Notes under the pieces: generated by a model | Database searches by the model: none | Told to the model about the DNA's origin: nothing | What the model saw: only the letters and a program-made list of their open reading frames with translations | In this document: positions 30,912 to 40,662 of the stretch, piece by piece | Numbering within the stretch: position 1 is the first letter of the stretch | How the letters are laid out: the number at the start of each line of letters is the position of its first letter | Program-made: the position numbers and the translations under genes | Source of the DNA: Rhizobium sp. Q54 | GTDB lineage: Bacteria; Pseudomonadota; Alphaproteobacteria; Micropepsales; Micropepsaceae | Assembly: GCA_945860165.1 (NCBI GenBank) | Contig: CAMAPL010000001.1 | Span: forward strand, 62,001 to 126,000 | Direction of reading: 5' to 3' | DNA: 64,000 bases

Positions 30912-31334
30912 ATGACGACATATGGCAACGCCGTCTGGAAAGGCGGACTCAAGCACGGCATCGGGGCAGTCTCGACCAAAAGTGGCGCCCTGAAGGATCA
31001 TCCTTATGGCTTAGTCGCCCGCTTTGAAGGCGGTTCCGGCACCAATCCCGAAGAGCTGATCGGCACGGCCCATTCGGGTTGTTTCACCATGGCCCTGTCC
31101 AAGATTCTTGGCGATGCCGGCTTCACCGCCACCGAGATGAACACCAAGGCCGAGATCACGCTGGAAAAGGACGGCGACGACTTCACCATCAGCAAGTCGC
31201 ATCTCACCCTGCGCGCGAAAATCCCCGGCATTGACGAGGCCAAGTTCAAGGAACTGGCGGGCAGGGCCGAAAAGGGCTGCCCCGTGTCCAAGCTGCTCAA
31301 GGCGGAAATCACCCTAGACGCCGCACTGACCTGA
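30912..31334 (+). CDS. OsmC-family peroxiredoxin
   Basis: A 140-residue OsmC/Ohr-fold hydroperoxide reductase. The peroxidatic cysteine lies in AHSGCFTMALS near residue 57 and the resolving one in AEKGCPVSKLL near 123, both with the family spacing. It begins TTYGNAVWKGGLKHGIGAVST, typical of OsmC rather than Ohr. ATG at 30912 has AAGGAG eight bases upstream. It stands alone between mutT and the glycosyltransferase gene. Confidence 0.92.
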   Translation: MTTYGNAVWKGGLKHGIGAVSTKSGALKDHPYGLVARFEGGSGTNPEELIGTAHSGCFTMALSKILGDAGFTATEMNTKAEITLEKDGDDFTISKSHLTLRAKIPGIDEAKFKELAGRAEKGCPVSKLLKAEITLDAALT

Positions 31335-31337
31335 CGC

Positions 31338-32216
31338 TCAGGCGTTCGGCAGAAACAGCGGCAATGCCAGCGGCTCGGCGGGCGCAAACCGCCCGTCTGG
31401 CCGCTGTCTCAGCAATTGCCGCGCCTGCGCATCCACAATCGCATCGCGCGCAAAAGGCTGCTGCTTGTCGGCGCGCACGATTTTATCGCGCGACAGCCGC
31501 GCCAGCCCCAGCGGCTCGAATTGGCCCGTGACGGGCGCAGGAAATTCGGGATGATCGATCACCGGGTCGACATAAAACCAGAAGGCGTAGCGGGCATATT
31601 CCTTGGACAGCCAGGCCGGCTTGAGGCCGGCGCCATTCCCATGATTATAGGCGAAGTCCAGGCAGTGATCGTCTTCACTGCGGGGATGGCGTTCAAGCGA
31701 CAGCTCCCAATCCTTGAGCAGGGCAAAGGCTGCCTCGCTGCCGTTCCAAAACTGTACCGCGCCGCTGGCCATCAGCTGGGAGTCCGAGGCGACATCAACG
31801 CTGAAGAAGAATTTCCACAACCGCCCGCCCGGCTCGGGCCGCCAGGCGTCGTTCATCGGATCGGTGAGCCAGTTGTAGATGGCGAAATCACAGCCCGCAG
31901 CGCAAAGCGCCCCGATCTGCTCCGGAGCTTTACGGAAAATCACATCGGCATCGACATACAGGACCGGCTTGCGGAAATGCCTGAGGGCAAAGCTGATAAA
32001 ACGCGGCTTGCTGAAGTCCGGATCGGCGACGCCGCCCGGCGTGATGGAACGGTGGATCTGCGGCACTTCGTAGATCGCATGGGCCAGGCCAAACGCCTCC
32101 AGCGACGCTGCGAGGCGCTCCGCCTTGGCCTGGTAGCCGGGAGTGAACATGGCGCAGACAATGAACGGCGCTGCGGCATCGCCGCCTTCCCGCCACGGCG
32201 CATAGAGATCGCCCAT
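31338..32216 (-). CDS. Putative nucleotide-sugar glycosyltransferase, cytoplasmic
   Basis: A 292-residue protein without signal peptide. Opening FIVCAMFTPGYQAKAERLAASL and the DxD-like VLYVDADVIFRKAP near residue 90 suggest a GT-A fold transferase with a metal and nucleotide-sugar site. Later RSEDDHCLDFAY and SKEYARYAFWFYV could supply substrate contacts. I do not recognise the substrate. ATG at 32216 has GGAAA upstream; a GTG at 32237 would add seven residues. It follows argJ by 31 bases on the same strand. Confidence 0.55.
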   Translation of the reverse strand: MGDLYAPWREGGDAAAPFIVCAMFTPGYQAKAERLAASLEAFGLAHAIYEVPQIHRSITPGGVADPDFSKPRFISFALRHFRKPVLYVDADVIFRKAPEQIGALCAAGCDFAIYNWLTDPMNDAWRPEPGGRLWKFFFSVDVASDSQLMASGAVQFWNGSEAAFALLKDWELSLERHPRSEDDHCLDFAYNHGNGAGLKPAWLSKEYARYAFWFYVDPVIDHPEFPAPVTGQFEPLGLARLSRDKIVRADKQQPFARDAIVDAQARQLLRQRPDGRFAPAEPLALPLFLPNA

Positions 32217-32246
32217 CAGGCGATTTCCGCGCGGCACGAAATCAGG

Positions 32247-33542
32247 TCAGCTGCGATACGAACCATTGATGTCAATGTAGCCGTGGGTCAGGTCGCAGGT
32301 CCACACGCGCGCCTTGCCTTTGCCCAGCCCCAAGTCGATCGCGATATTCACCTCGCGGCCCGACACCGCCTTGGTGGCGGTGGCCTCATTGTATTTAACG
32401 GCGCGCATGCCCTTCTCGGCCACAACATGGCCGCCGAAGGAAATCTTTAGCAGGTCGCGGTCGGCGGCTTCGCCGCTCTTGCCCACCGCCATCACGATGC
32501 GGCCCCAATTGGCGTCATTGCCGGCAATGGCGGTCTTGACCAACGGCGAATTGGCGACCGATAGCGCGATGCGTTTTGCCGCCCCGTCACTTTCCGCGCT
32601 CGTCACATCTATGCGGATCAGTTTCTGGGCGCCCTCGCCGTCGCGCACCACCTGCAGCGCCAGGTCCAGCAGCAATCCGTCCAGCGCCCGGCGGAATTCG
32701 GTCAGATTCTTGTCGCTGGCCTTGGCAATGGCGGCATGTTTGCCGCCCTTGCCGGTGGCGAACAGCATCAGCGTGTCGCTGGTGGAGGTATCGGAATCCA
32801 CCGTGATGGCGTTGAAGGACGGCCCGATGCCCGCACTCAGGCATTCCTGCAGCACGCTGGCAGGCAAATTCGCGTCTGTGAAAACGAAGGACAGCATGGT
32901 CGCCATGTCCGGCGCGATCATGCCCGATCCCTTGGCGATACCGTTGATGGTCACCTTCACGCCGTCGATGTTCGCCGTGGCTGTGGCGGCCTTGGGGAAG
33001 GTATCGGTGGTCATGATGGCGTCGGCCGCAGCGCGCCAGTTTCCGGCCGCCGTCTGGCGCGCCAGATCGGACAGCACGCGGATAATTTTGGATGTGGGCA
33101 ACGGCTCGCCGATCACGCCGGTGGAGGCCATAAACACCTCCTGCGGACGGCAACCCGCGACCGCGGACGCTTCGTTCGCGACGTCCCGCACGCCGTCCAG
33201 CCCCGCCTTGCCGGTGAAGGCGTTTGCGTTGCCGCTATTGACCACCAGCACGCGCGCCTCCCCGCCCTTGAGCTTGTCCTGGCACCACAGGACAGGCGCA
33301 CTGGCGGTCCGGGATTTTGTGAAGACACCGGCCACCTGGGTTCCGGGCGCCAGCAGCGCCAGCAGCACATCGGTGCGCTGCTGATAGCGGATACCGGCAG
33401 CCGTCGTCGCCAGGCGGATTCCGGCCAGTGGCGGCAGTTTGGGGAAACTCTTGGGGGCAAGGGGCGAGACAGCCGGGCCTGTCGACTTGGCCCCAGACTG
33501 GGCAGATGGCGCCTTCTGAGTCGATTTCGCTGTTTTCGGCAT
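32247..33542 (-). CDS. argJ: Bifunctional ornithine/glutamate N-acetyltransferase
   Basis: A 431-residue enzyme that moves the acetyl group from N-acetylornithine to glutamate, closing the acetyl cycle of arginine synthesis. The self-cleavage site is clear: [14 protein letters not shown], in which the threonine becomes the nucleophile of the beta chain. The end [11 protein letters not shown] is the normal ArgJ C terminus. The first 30 residues are a Lys/Ala/Pro-rich extension. ATG at 33542 is preceded by GGAGGGGGAAG. It is divergent from secA with 160 bases between. Confidence 0.95.
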   Translation of the reverse strand: MPKTAKSTQKAPSAQSGAKSTGPAVSPLAPKSFPKLPPLAGIRLATTAAGIRYQQRTDVLLALLAPGTQVAGVFTKSRTASAPVLWCQDKLKGGEARVLVVNSGNANAFTGKAGLDGVRDVANEASAVAGCRPQEVFMASTGVIGEPLPTSKIIRVLSDLARQTAAGNWRAAADAIMTTDTFPKAATATANIDGVKVTINGIAKGSGMIAPDMATMLSFVFTDANLPASVLQECLSAGIGPSFNAITVDSDTSTSDTLMLFATGKGGKHAAIAKASDKNLTEFRRALDGLLLDLALQVVRDGEGAQKLIRIDVTSAESDGAAKRIALSVANSPLVKTAIAGNDANWGRIVMAVGKSGEAADRDLLKISFGGHVVAEKGMRAVKYNEATATKAVSGREVNIAIDLGLGKGKARVWTCDLTHGYIDINGSYRS

Positions 33543-33623
33543 CTTCCCCCTCCGATTTTGCAGGGATATTGTTAAAAACCCCCGGTTTGACAAGAGAGTA
33601 GCGCGTTCTTATGTCTTCCGCGC

Positions 33624-33653
33624 GGCCGCCATGCGGAAAAGGCGGCCTCTTTT
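33624..33653 (+). promoter_or_regulatory. Terminator-like hairpin in the secA leader
   Basis: GGCCGCC (33624-33630) and GGCGGCC (33641-33647) are perfect inverted 7-mers with a 10-base loop, followed at once by TCTTTT. On the plus strand this looks like an intrinsic terminator lying 50 bases before secA. It could end transcripts that arrive from upstream or act as an attenuator. An ATG-led frame of 32 codons (33611-33709) spans it and overlaps the secA start. Confidence 0.45.
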
Positions 33654-33702
33654 GGGCCGGGCCGCGGTTTGGTCCCCTTCCGGCTGTATGTAGAGGAATT
33701 TC

Positions 33703-36405
33703 ATGCTGAGTCTCAGCACGTTTGCCAAATCGCTTTTCGGCTCCGCCAATGACCGCAAGGTCAAGCCCCTGTGGGGCGCCGTGGCCGAGATCAACGCCCT
33801 GGAAGACCGCTTCAAGGCGATGTCGGACGAGGAACTGCGGGCGCAGACACCGGCTTTCCGCGAACGGCTAGAAAAAGGCGAGAGGCTGAACGACCTGCTG
33901 CCAGAGGCCTTCGCGGTGGTCCGCGAGGGCGCCAAGCGTACCCTCGGCCAGCGCCACTTCGACGTCCAGCTGGTCGGCGGCATTGTCCTGCACCGGGGCA
34001 ACATCGCCGAGATGAAAACCGGCGAAGGCAAGACCCTTGTCGCCACCCTGCCCGTGTATCTCAACGCCCTGGCCGGCGACGGCGTGCATGTGGTCACGGT
34101 CAACGACTATCTCGCAAAGCGCGACAGCGACTGGATGGGGCAGATCTACCGCTTCCTGGGCATGAGCGTGGGCGTCATCGTCCATGGCCTCAGCGATGAA
34201 GAGCGCAAGGCCGCCTACGGCGCCGACATCACCTACGGCACCAACAACGAATTCGGCTTCGATTACCTGCGCGACAACATGAAATATTCGCTGGATACGA
34301 TGAGCCAGCGCGGCCACAACTTCGCCATCGTGGACGAAGTGGACTCGATCCTGATCGACGAGGCCCGCACGCCGCTGATCATCTCCGGTCCAACCGAAGA
34401 CCAGACCGAAATGTATCGCTCCGTGAATGCGGTGATGGGCGCGCTGGTGAAAGAAGATTACGACCTGGACGAGAAAACGCGCCAGGTGTCGCTGACCGAG
34501 GTCGGCAACGAACATATGACCCAGATCCTCAAGACAGGTGGGCTACTGGAACAGGGCGACCTGTACGACACCGAGAATATCGCTGTCGTCCATCACGTGA
34601 ACCAGGCGCTGAAGGCACACCTGCTGTTCCAAAAGGACAAGGACTATATCGTCAAGAATGGCCAGGTCATCATCATCGACGAGTTTACCGGCCGCATGAT
34701 GGAAGGCCGCCGCTATTCCGAAGGCCTGCACCAGGCGCTTGAAGCCAAAGAAGACGTCCAGGTTCAGCCCGAAAACGTCACTATGGCGTCCATTACCTTC
34801 CAGAATTACTTCCGCCTTTACGACAAATTGGCGGGCATGACCGGCACGGCGATGACCGAAGCCGCGGAGTTCATGGACATCTACAAGCTCGATGTTCTGG
34901 AAATTCCCACCAACGTCCCGGTCAGCCGCATCGACGCTGATGACGAAGTCTACCGCACCGCCGACGAGAAGAGCGAAGCGATCATCAAGCTGATCATCGC
35001 CTGCCGGGAGCGTGGCCAGCCCGTGCTGGTGGGCACCACCTCAATCGAGAAATCAGAACAGCTCTCCGAATTCCTCAAGAAGCGCAAAGTCCAGCACAAC
35101 GTGCTGAATGCCCGCTATCACGAACAGGAAGCCTTCATCGTGGCCCAGGCGGGCCAGCCCGGCGCGGTGACCATCGCCACCAACATGGCGGGCCGCGGCA
35201 CCGACATCCAGCTGGGGGGCAATGCCGACATGCGGATCAAGGCGGAACTGGTCGCCATCACCGACGAAGCCGAGTATGCCAGCAAGAGCGACGCCATCCG
35301 CAGGGAAGTCGCGGAGCACAAGCAGAAGGCGTTGGCCGCCGGCGGCCTCTACATGATCGGCACCGAGCGCCATGAAAGCCGACGCATTGATAACCAGCTG
35401 CGCGGCCGCGCCGGCCGCCAGGGCGATCCCGGCGGCTCGAAATTCTTCCTGTCGTTGCAGGACGACTTGATGCGCATCTTCGGGTCGGAGCGGATGGACG
35501 CCATCCTCACCCGGCTGGGGCTGGAACCCGGCGAAGCCATCACCCATCCCTGGGTGAACAAGGCGCTGGAAAAGGCGCAACAGAAGGTCGAAGCGCGTAA
35601 CTTCGAAATTCGCAAGAACATCCTGAAGTATGACGACGTGCTGAACGACCAGCGCCGGGTGATCTTCGACCAGCGCAAGGAGATCATGTCATCTGAGGAC
35701 GTTTCCGACCAGATCGCCGACTTCCGCGAGGAAGTGGTGGAGATGCTGGTGGAACGCCACATCCCGGAAAAGGCCTATGCCGAGCAGTGGGATGCCAAGG
35801 GCCTGCACGACGAGGTCGAGAAGATTTTCGGCGCCGACCTGCCGGTGCTGGACTGGACCAAGGAAGAAGGCATCGCCGACGAGGAAGTGCGCGAACGCAT
35901 CATGAAATCTGTGGGCGAGCGCGCCGCCGAGCGCGCCGCAAATTTCGGGATCGACGTCACCCGCTATGTCGAAAAGGCCATCCTGCTCCAGACCCTGGAC
36001 CAGAACTGGCGCGAGCATATCGTCAACCTCGACCATTTGCGCCAGTATGTCGGCCTGCGCGGTTACGGCCAGCGCGACCCGCTGAACGAGTACAAGAGCG
36101 AGGCCTTTGAACTTTTCGAGGCATTGCTTGTCACCCTGCGCACCGATGTGGTGCGCCAGCTGATGAATGTGCAGATCCAGACCGCCCCGCCACCGCCCCT
36201 AGAAGACACGCCCCTGCCCGACATGTACGCCTCCCACATCAATCCGCTCACCGGCGAGAATGAAGTGGAGCAGAACGGTCTATGGCCGGATGATGCGCCG
36301 GTGGACCCCAACAATCCTAGGACGTGGGACAAGGTGCAGCGCAACGCCCCCTGCCCCTGCGGGTCGGGCCGTAAGTACAAGCACTGCCACGGGGCGCTGG
36401 CTTAA
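33703..36405 (+). CDS. secA: SecA preprotein translocase ATPase
   Basis: A 900-residue motor that drives proteins through SecYEG. Walker A is [14 protein letters not shown] near residue 105, [12 protein letters not shown] near 210 gives Walker B, and [18 protein letters not shown] near 490 belongs to the second helicase fold. The very end, [14 protein letters not shown], is the zinc-binding tail that docks SecB and phospholipids. ATG at 33703 has GAGG upstream. The sequence is intact throughout. It is followed by corA after 51 bases. Confidence 0.98.
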   Translation: MLSLSTFAKSLFGSANDRKVKPLWGAVAEINALEDRFKAMSDEELRAQTPAFRERLEKGERLNDLLPEAFAVVREGAKRTLGQRHFDVQLVGGIVLHRGNIAEMKTGEGKTLVATLPVYLNALAGDGVHVVTVNDYLAKRDSDWMGQIYRFLGMSVGVIVHGLSDEERKAAYGADITYGTNNEFGFDYLRDNMKYSLDTMSQRGHNFAIVDEVDSILIDEARTPLIISGPTEDQTEMYRSVNAVMGALVKEDYDLDEKTRQVSLTEVGNEHMTQILKTGGLLEQGDLYDTENIAVVHHVNQALKAHLLFQKDKDYIVKNGQVIIIDEFTGRMMEGRRYSEGLHQALEAKEDVQVQPENVTMASITFQNYFRLYDKLAGMTGTAMTEAAEFMDIYKLDVLEIPTNVPVSRIDADDEVYRTADEKSEAIIKLIIACRERGQPVLVGTTSIEKSEQLSEFLKKRKVQHNVLNARYHEQEAFIVAQAGQPGAVTIATNMAGRGTDIQLGGNADMRIKAELVAITDEAEYASKSDAIRREVAEHKQKALAAGGLYMIGTERHESRRIDNQLRGRAGRQGDPGGSKFFLSLQDDLMRIFGSERMDAILTRLGLEPGEAITHPWVNKALEKAQQKVEARNFEIRKNILKYDDVLNDQRRVIFDQRKEIMSSEDVSDQIADFREEVVEMLVERHIPEKAYAEQWDAKGLHDEVEKIFGADLPVLDWTKEEGIADEEVRERIMKSVGERAAERAANFGIDVTRYVEKAILLQTLDQNWREHIVNLDHLRQYVGLRGYGQRDPLNEYKSEAFELFEALLVTLRTDVVRQLMNVQIQTAPPPPLEDTPLPDMYASHINPLTGENEVEQNGLWPDDAPVDPNNPRTWDKVQRNAPCPCGSGRKYKHCHGALA

Positions 36406-36456
36406 GCTTGCGCATAAATCCATTTTCGCGCGTTATGGGCGTTACGGGAGATTTGC

Positions 36457-37395
36457 GTGCTGACTGAACACTACTCGGGCGGCAAGACGGTCTGGGTCGA
36501 CCTCTACAATCCGACCAACGAGGAAATCGCCCTAGCCTGCGGCACCTACGGCCTGGACATTCCCCCGCGCGAACAGCTGGAGGAAATCGAATTCTCCAGC
36601 CGCCTGCAGTATGAGGACGATGTTTTCGCCGTCTCAGTGCCGGTGACGCCCCATTTCACAAACCAGGCGGAAGATGTCACCACGCCACTGGGCTTCGTTC
36701 TTACCAAAGACCTGCTGGTCACGGTTCGCTTTTCGCAACTGCATACTTTTGAGGCGATAACGGCGCGGGTGAAGCGGCGCGAACGCAGCGCCCCGGACAT
36801 TTTCATGGTAATCTTGGAGGCGATGATCGATTACGGCGCCGACCGGCTGGAAGAATTGCGAGCCGAGGCGCAGCGCATTTCCCAACGCATCTTCCACAAG
36901 GGGATACAGGACCAGCAGACCTACAATGTTTCGGGCGTGAACCGCATGTTGCGCGACACGCTGGTACAGATCGGCGACATGGGTGAACGGCTCTCCCATA
37001 TCCGCGATACGCTGCTGGTGCTGCAGCGCGCCGTGCCCTTTGTCACGGAAAATGGCGATGCCTGGCTGGGCGGTCCGGTCAAGGCGCGGCTCAAGATGGC
37101 CGGCAAGGACGTTCGCTCCCTCAACGAGTATGAAGGTCACCTCAACACCAAGATCCAGTTCCTGCTGAACGCGGCGCTGGGCTTTCTCACCACCGAGCAG
37201 AACAATCTGTTCAAGGTTCTGACAATTGCCTCGGTGGTGGGCATTCCGCCGGTGCTGGTAGCGGGCGTTTATGGCATGAACTTCCATTTCATGCCGGAGC
37301 TGAGCTGGCAGTTCGGCTACCCTTTCGGGCTTGCCTTGATCCTGATCAGCGGGCTTTTGCCGCTATTGTGGTTCAAATGGCGAGGTTGGTGGTAA
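36457..37395 (+). CDS. corA: CorA-family magnesium transporter
   Basis: A 312-residue channel-forming transporter. Cytoplasmic N-terminal funnel, long helix region from about residue 130 to 240, then two C-terminal transmembrane helices (FLLNAALGFLTTEQNNLFKV precedes, then LTIASVVGIPPVLVAGV and FGLALILISGLLPLLW). The filter motif YGMNF sits between them near residue 272. GTG at 36457. It follows secA in the same direction and may share its transcript. Specificity within the family (Mg, Co or Zn) cannot be told. Confidence 0.93.
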   Translation: MLTEHYSGGKTVWVDLYNPTNEEIALACGTYGLDIPPREQLEEIEFSSRLQYEDDVFAVSVPVTPHFTNQAEDVTTPLGFVLTKDLLVTVRFSQLHTFEAITARVKRRERSAPDIFMVILEAMIDYGADRLEELRAEAQRISQRIFHKGIQDQQTYNVSGVNRMLRDTLVQIGDMGERLSHIRDTLLVLQRAVPFVTENGDAWLGGPVKARLKMAGKDVRSLNEYEGHLNTKIQFLLNAALGFLTTEQNNLFKVLTIASVVGIPPVLVAGVYGMNFHFMPELSWQFGYPFGLALILISGLLPLLWFKWRGWW

Positions 37396-37485
37396 CGTTC
37401 TGCCGCGCGCGGGATATTGCAGAATCCGTGTCATCTTGTATGTTCCGCCCGAGGGCAAACTTTAGATTTATTGAAAAGGCTCATC

Positions 37486-38437
37486 ATGCGTCTTGGAAAA
37501 TCTATCGCGCTTGTGACAGCTCTATGTCTCGCGGCCACGTCCTTCGCAACGCCGGCAGCGTCCCAATCCATCCGCCGCAAGACCGAAGAAAAGAAAGCCG
37601 AGATTCCCACCTGCTCGCACCGTATCGGCTCCCTGGCGATCCGCGAGCCGGACAACAAGTGGTGGGAAGGCCTTGGCCTGGAATCGCCCGAAGCCCTGAT
37701 TAAGATTTTCGTGCAGCGGTCTGGCTGTTTCACCCTGGTGGATCGCGGCAAGGGGCTTTGAACTGGTACAGCAGGAACGCGCGCTGGCGGCCGGCGGCGC
37801 CCTGCAGGGCGGCTCCAATATCGGCGGCGGCCAAGTCCGGGCGGCTGACTATATAATGGTACCCGATATCGTTTCCAAGAACGCCAATTCCAGCGGCACC
37901 AATGTCGGCGGGTTTCTCGGTGGTCTTGTTGGCGGCGGTCTCGGCGCCGCGATCGGCAGAAGCCTTTCCTTAAATTCCAGCACCGCCGATGTGATTCTGT
38001 CGATCACCAATGTCCGCACCAGCGAACAGCAGGCGATGACTGAAGGTCATGGCGACAAGACCGATATCGGCTTTGGCATTGGCGGCGGTTTGGGCGGGAT
38101 CGGTGGCTTCGGCGGCGCTGGCGTGTCCAGCTACCAGAGGACCGCCATCGGTCAGGTCGTGGTGCTGGCCTATATCGATGCCTACACCAAGCTGGTCGGC
38201 CAGATGGGTGGCCTGCCCAGTGCAGCGGCGCAGGACGCGCCGCTGCGCACCCTGACCATGACCCGCCCCGGCGCGATGCGGACATCGCCGAGCGAAAAGG
38301 GCAAGGTCGTGCGCCAGCTCGATCCCGGCATGGACCTCTATCCGACGGGCAACACTGACGGCGTGTGGCGTGAAGTCACCGACGAAGACGACAATAAGGG
38401 TTGTGTGCCGAATGGCAGTCTGGCCATGGCGCAATAG
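37486..38437 (+). pseudogene. CsgG-family exported protein with one frameshift
   Basis: From ATG 37486 a signal peptide (LGKSIALVTALCLAATSFA) leads into IGSLAIREPDNKWWEGL and FVQRSGCFTLVDRGKG, then a premature TGA. If one G of the GGGG run at about 37753-37756 is dropped, the frame continues GFELVQQERALAAGG, ADYIMVPDIV and the CsgG-like end, with a small SH3-like tail to TAG at 38437. CsgG-like proteins form or gate outer-membrane secretion pores or sense envelope state. Both halves are otherwise sound. A homopolymer miscall is as likely as real loss. Confidence 0.75.
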
Positions 38438-38454
38438 CCGCAAAGCATAAAAGC

Positions 38455-38504
38455 AAAAAGCCCGAACGTCCGTACAGTGTCGCTACGGAACCGGGCCTTT
38501 TTTT
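38455..38504. terminator. Nested hairpin terminator between the CsgG-like gene and accA
   Basis: Inner arms TCCGTA (38469-38474) and TACGGA (38484-38489) enclose the loop CAGTGTCGC; outer arms GCCCG (38460-38464) and CGGGC (38492-38496) close it. A run of seven T follows on the plus strand and five A precede, so it can stop transcription from both sides of this convergent pair. The loop resembles that of the element after cobS. Confidence 0.8.
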
Positions 38505-38506
38505 GG

Positions 38507-39457
38507 CTAGATGCTGCGACCCATGGCGAGGAATTTCGCGCGGCGCTGGCGCAGTATTTCATCGCCGGAAAGACCGTCCATTTCCTTCAGGCCCTGGGCG
38601 ATCTGGTCGGCCACCGCGTCCATCGTTTCCAGCGGCGCGCGGTGCGCCCCGCCCACCGGTTCAGGCACGATGGCGTCGATGATCTTGAGCTGGTGTAGGT
38701 CCTGCGCGGTAATTTTGAGCGCAGTGGCGGCTTCCTGCGCCTTGTCGGCGCTGCGCCACAGGATCGAGGCGCAGCCCTCCGGCGAGATCACCGAATAGAT
38801 CGAATGCTCCAGCATATAGACGCGGCTGGCGGCGGCGATGGCTATGGCCCCACCCGACATGCCTTCGCCGATGATGGTGGCGATGAACGGCGTCTTGACA
38901 GAGAGACCCGCTTCTATAGAGCGGGCAATAGCTTCCGCCTGGCCGCGTTCTTCCGCGCTGACGCCGGGATAGGCGCCGGCAGTGTCGGCGAAAGACAGGA
39001 CCGGCAAAGCGAAACGATCGGCCAGTTCGAAAATTCGTACCGCCTTGCGATAACCTTCCGGCATCGCCGAACCGAAATTATGCTTCACGCGGCTTTGGGT
39101 ATCGCTGCCCTTTTCCTGGCCGATAAAAGCAATGGGCCGTCCGCGGAACCGGGCCAGGCCGGCAACGACCGCCTGGTCTTCACCAAAAGACCGGTCGCCG
39201 GCCAGGGGCGTGAAATCTTCCAGGATGCGATTGGCGTAATCGAGAAAATGCGGACGGCCGGGATGGCGCGCCACCTGCACCTTTTGCCACGGCGTCAGCC
39301 TGGCATAGGTGTCCGCGACCATGGTCCCGGCGCGCATCTCCAGCCGTTTCACCTCGCCATCGATATCCATGCTGGGATCTTCTTCGGCAAGCTTGCGCAG
39401 CTCGACAATCTTGCCTTCCAGCTCGGCTATGGGGCGTTCAAATTCGAGGTAATGCAT
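38507..39457 (-). CDS. accA: Acetyl-CoA carboxylase carboxyltransferase alpha subunit
   Basis: A 316-residue subunit that with AccD moves the carboxyl group from biotin to acetyl-CoA for fatty-acid synthesis. It opens YLEFERPIAELEGKI and has GRPIAFIGQEKG, TPGAYP-like DTAGAYPGVSAEERGQAEAI and GGAIAIAAASRV in the normal order, with EGCASILWR near the end. ATG at 39457. It ends at a shared terminator. It lies downstream of xerD on the same strand, an order common in Alphaproteobacteria. Confidence 0.95.
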   Translation of the reverse strand: MHYLEFERPIAELEGKIVELRKLAEEDPSMDIDGEVKRLEMRAGTMVADTYARLTPWQKVQVARHPGRPHFLDYANRILEDFTPLAGDRSFGEDQAVVAGLARFRGRPIAFIGQEKGSDTQSRVKHNFGSAMPEGYRKAVRIFELADRFALPVLSFADTAGAYPGVSAEERGQAEAIARSIEAGLSVKTPFIATIIGEGMSGGAIAIAAASRVYMLEHSIYSVISPEGCASILWRSADKAQEAATALKITAQDLHQLKIIDAIVPEPVGGAHRAPLETMDAVADQIAQGLKEMDGLSGDEILRQRRAKFLAMGRSI

Positions 39458-39562
39458 GGCTCAAATCACTGTCAAAGGGCGGAAAGTGACACAGGCATCC
39501 CAGAAAAGAAATGCCTAAAGAAACTAAACGATCCAATGGGTTAATGGCTTATTTTTTTAAAT

Positions 39563-39647
39563 GCCCCCCTCCGGCTATCGCATCGCAAGCTCTGCTACGG
39601 CCACCTCCCCTTCCTACGTGCTGACGCACGCGAAGGGGAGGCAGGGC
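39563..39647. repeat. Palindromic element at the 3' end of xerD
   Basis: CTCCCCTTC (39605-39613) and GAAGGGGAG (39632-39640) are perfect 9-base arms, with the inner palindrome CGTGC...GCACG between them. A second CCCCCTCCGGC-rich part lies to the left. Wording of this type (CCTCCCC...GGGGAGG with GGCC flanks) is typical of dispersed intergenic repeats in Alphaproteobacteria. Its right part is translated as the XerD tail. Confidence 0.65.
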
Positions 39648-40578
39648 CAGGCGTGCTTTTTCCGAGTGGATGGGCGGTCCGCATCACCTGGCTCAGGCGG
39701 CCCTGCGCCACATGGGTGTATATCTGGGTGGTGGCGATATCGGCATGGCCCAGCAGGGTCTGGACGCTGCGCAAGTCCGCGCCTCCTTCCACCAGATGGG
39801 TGGCGAAGGCATGGCGCAGGACATGGGGCGAGACCTTGGCCGGATCGAGGCCTGCCTTAAGTGCCAGCCCCTTCAGCAACTGGTGAAAGCGGCGGCGGGT
39901 GAGAAAACCGTCCGCGCCGCGCGAGGCAAACAGATAGCGGTTGTTCTTGTCGTTCTTGGGCACGAATTCATCGCGTACCGCCAGATAGGCATCCAGCGCC
40001 GCCCGCGCGGAAGAATTCAGCGGCGTCATGCGCTGCTTGTTGCCTTTGCCGGTGATGCGAATAAAGCCCTCATGCGTCCGCACGCTGGCCAGTTTTAGGC
40101 CCGCCAGTTCGGTGACACGCAAGCCGCCGCCATACAGCATTTCGACAATGCAGGTCAGCCGCAGCCCTTCGGGCGTGACATCCTGCATCGCGGTTTCCAG
40201 CATCGCATCCAGATCGCTGCCCGACAGGATTTTTGGCAACGGGCGGCGCGCCTTTGGGGCGGCAATCGTCTGGGTGGGATCGTCGCTGCGCATCCCTTCG
40301 GTGTAAAGAAAGCCGTAGAGCTGCCGCAACGTCGACAGCTTGCGTGCCTGGGTCGAGGCGGCGAGTCCGGACCTGGACAGTGACGACAGGAAATCGCGCA
40401 CCTGATCGCGGCTGGCCTGGCGCAGATCGGCTACCTGCGCAAAATCCATCAGGTCGCGGCGATACGCGGCCAGGGTGTTAGCGCCCGCCCCGCGCTCGGC
40501 GCCCATCATGTCGAGAAAAAGCTCGATCAGATAAGCGGTGTCCGTGCTTTTCACAGGACCTGTTGCGGGCCGAGTCAT
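39595..40578 (-). CDS. xerD: Tyrosine recombinase XerD
   Basis: A 327-residue site-specific recombinase that resolves chromosome dimers at dif with XerC. The N-terminal arm-binding domain covers about residues 15-105. Catalytic residues appear in order: R in GGGLRVTEL, H-x-x-R in HVLRHAFATHL, H in LGHADIATT and the tyrosine in QIYTHVAQ. After TAHPL the last 20 or so residues (ending SRASARRKGRWP) fall in a palindromic repeat and are not family sequence. ATG at 40578. Protein function should be unaffected by the odd tail. Confidence 0.92.
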   Translation of the reverse strand: MTRPATGPVKSTDTAYLIELFLDMMGAERGAGANTLAAYRRDLMDFAQVADLRQASRDQVRDFLSSLSRSGLAASTQARKLSTLRQLYGFLYTEGMRSDDPTQTIAAPKARRPLPKILSGSDLDAMLETAMQDVTPEGLRLTCIVEMLYGGGLRVTELAGLKLASVRTHEGFIRITGKGNKQRMTPLNSSARAALDAYLAVRDEFVPKNDKNNRYLFASRGADGFLTRRRFHQLLKGLALKAGLDPAKVSPHVLRHAFATHLVEGGADLRSVQTLLGHADIATTQIYTHVAQGRLSQVMRTAHPLGKSTPGPASPSRASARRKGRWP

Positions 40579-40662
40579 GGACCCCAGCCTAGCATGGCTG
40601 CCGCAAGCACACCGCAAAGCCCGCACTACTAAAGAAAACACCTTTGGTGTATCGGAAAGGCC

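Noticed and set aside
33611-33640. ARPP in the secA upstream frame as an arrest-peptide motif
   Set aside because: Known arrest motifs of the RAPP/RAPG type lie near the C terminus after a long nascent chain. Here ARPP is at residues 4-7, too early to stall in the tunnel.
39595-40578. Tyrosine recombinase as an integrase of a mobile element
   Set aside because: Length, catalytic residues and neighbours (accA, aroK) are those of housekeeping XerD; no attachment site or cargo is seen.
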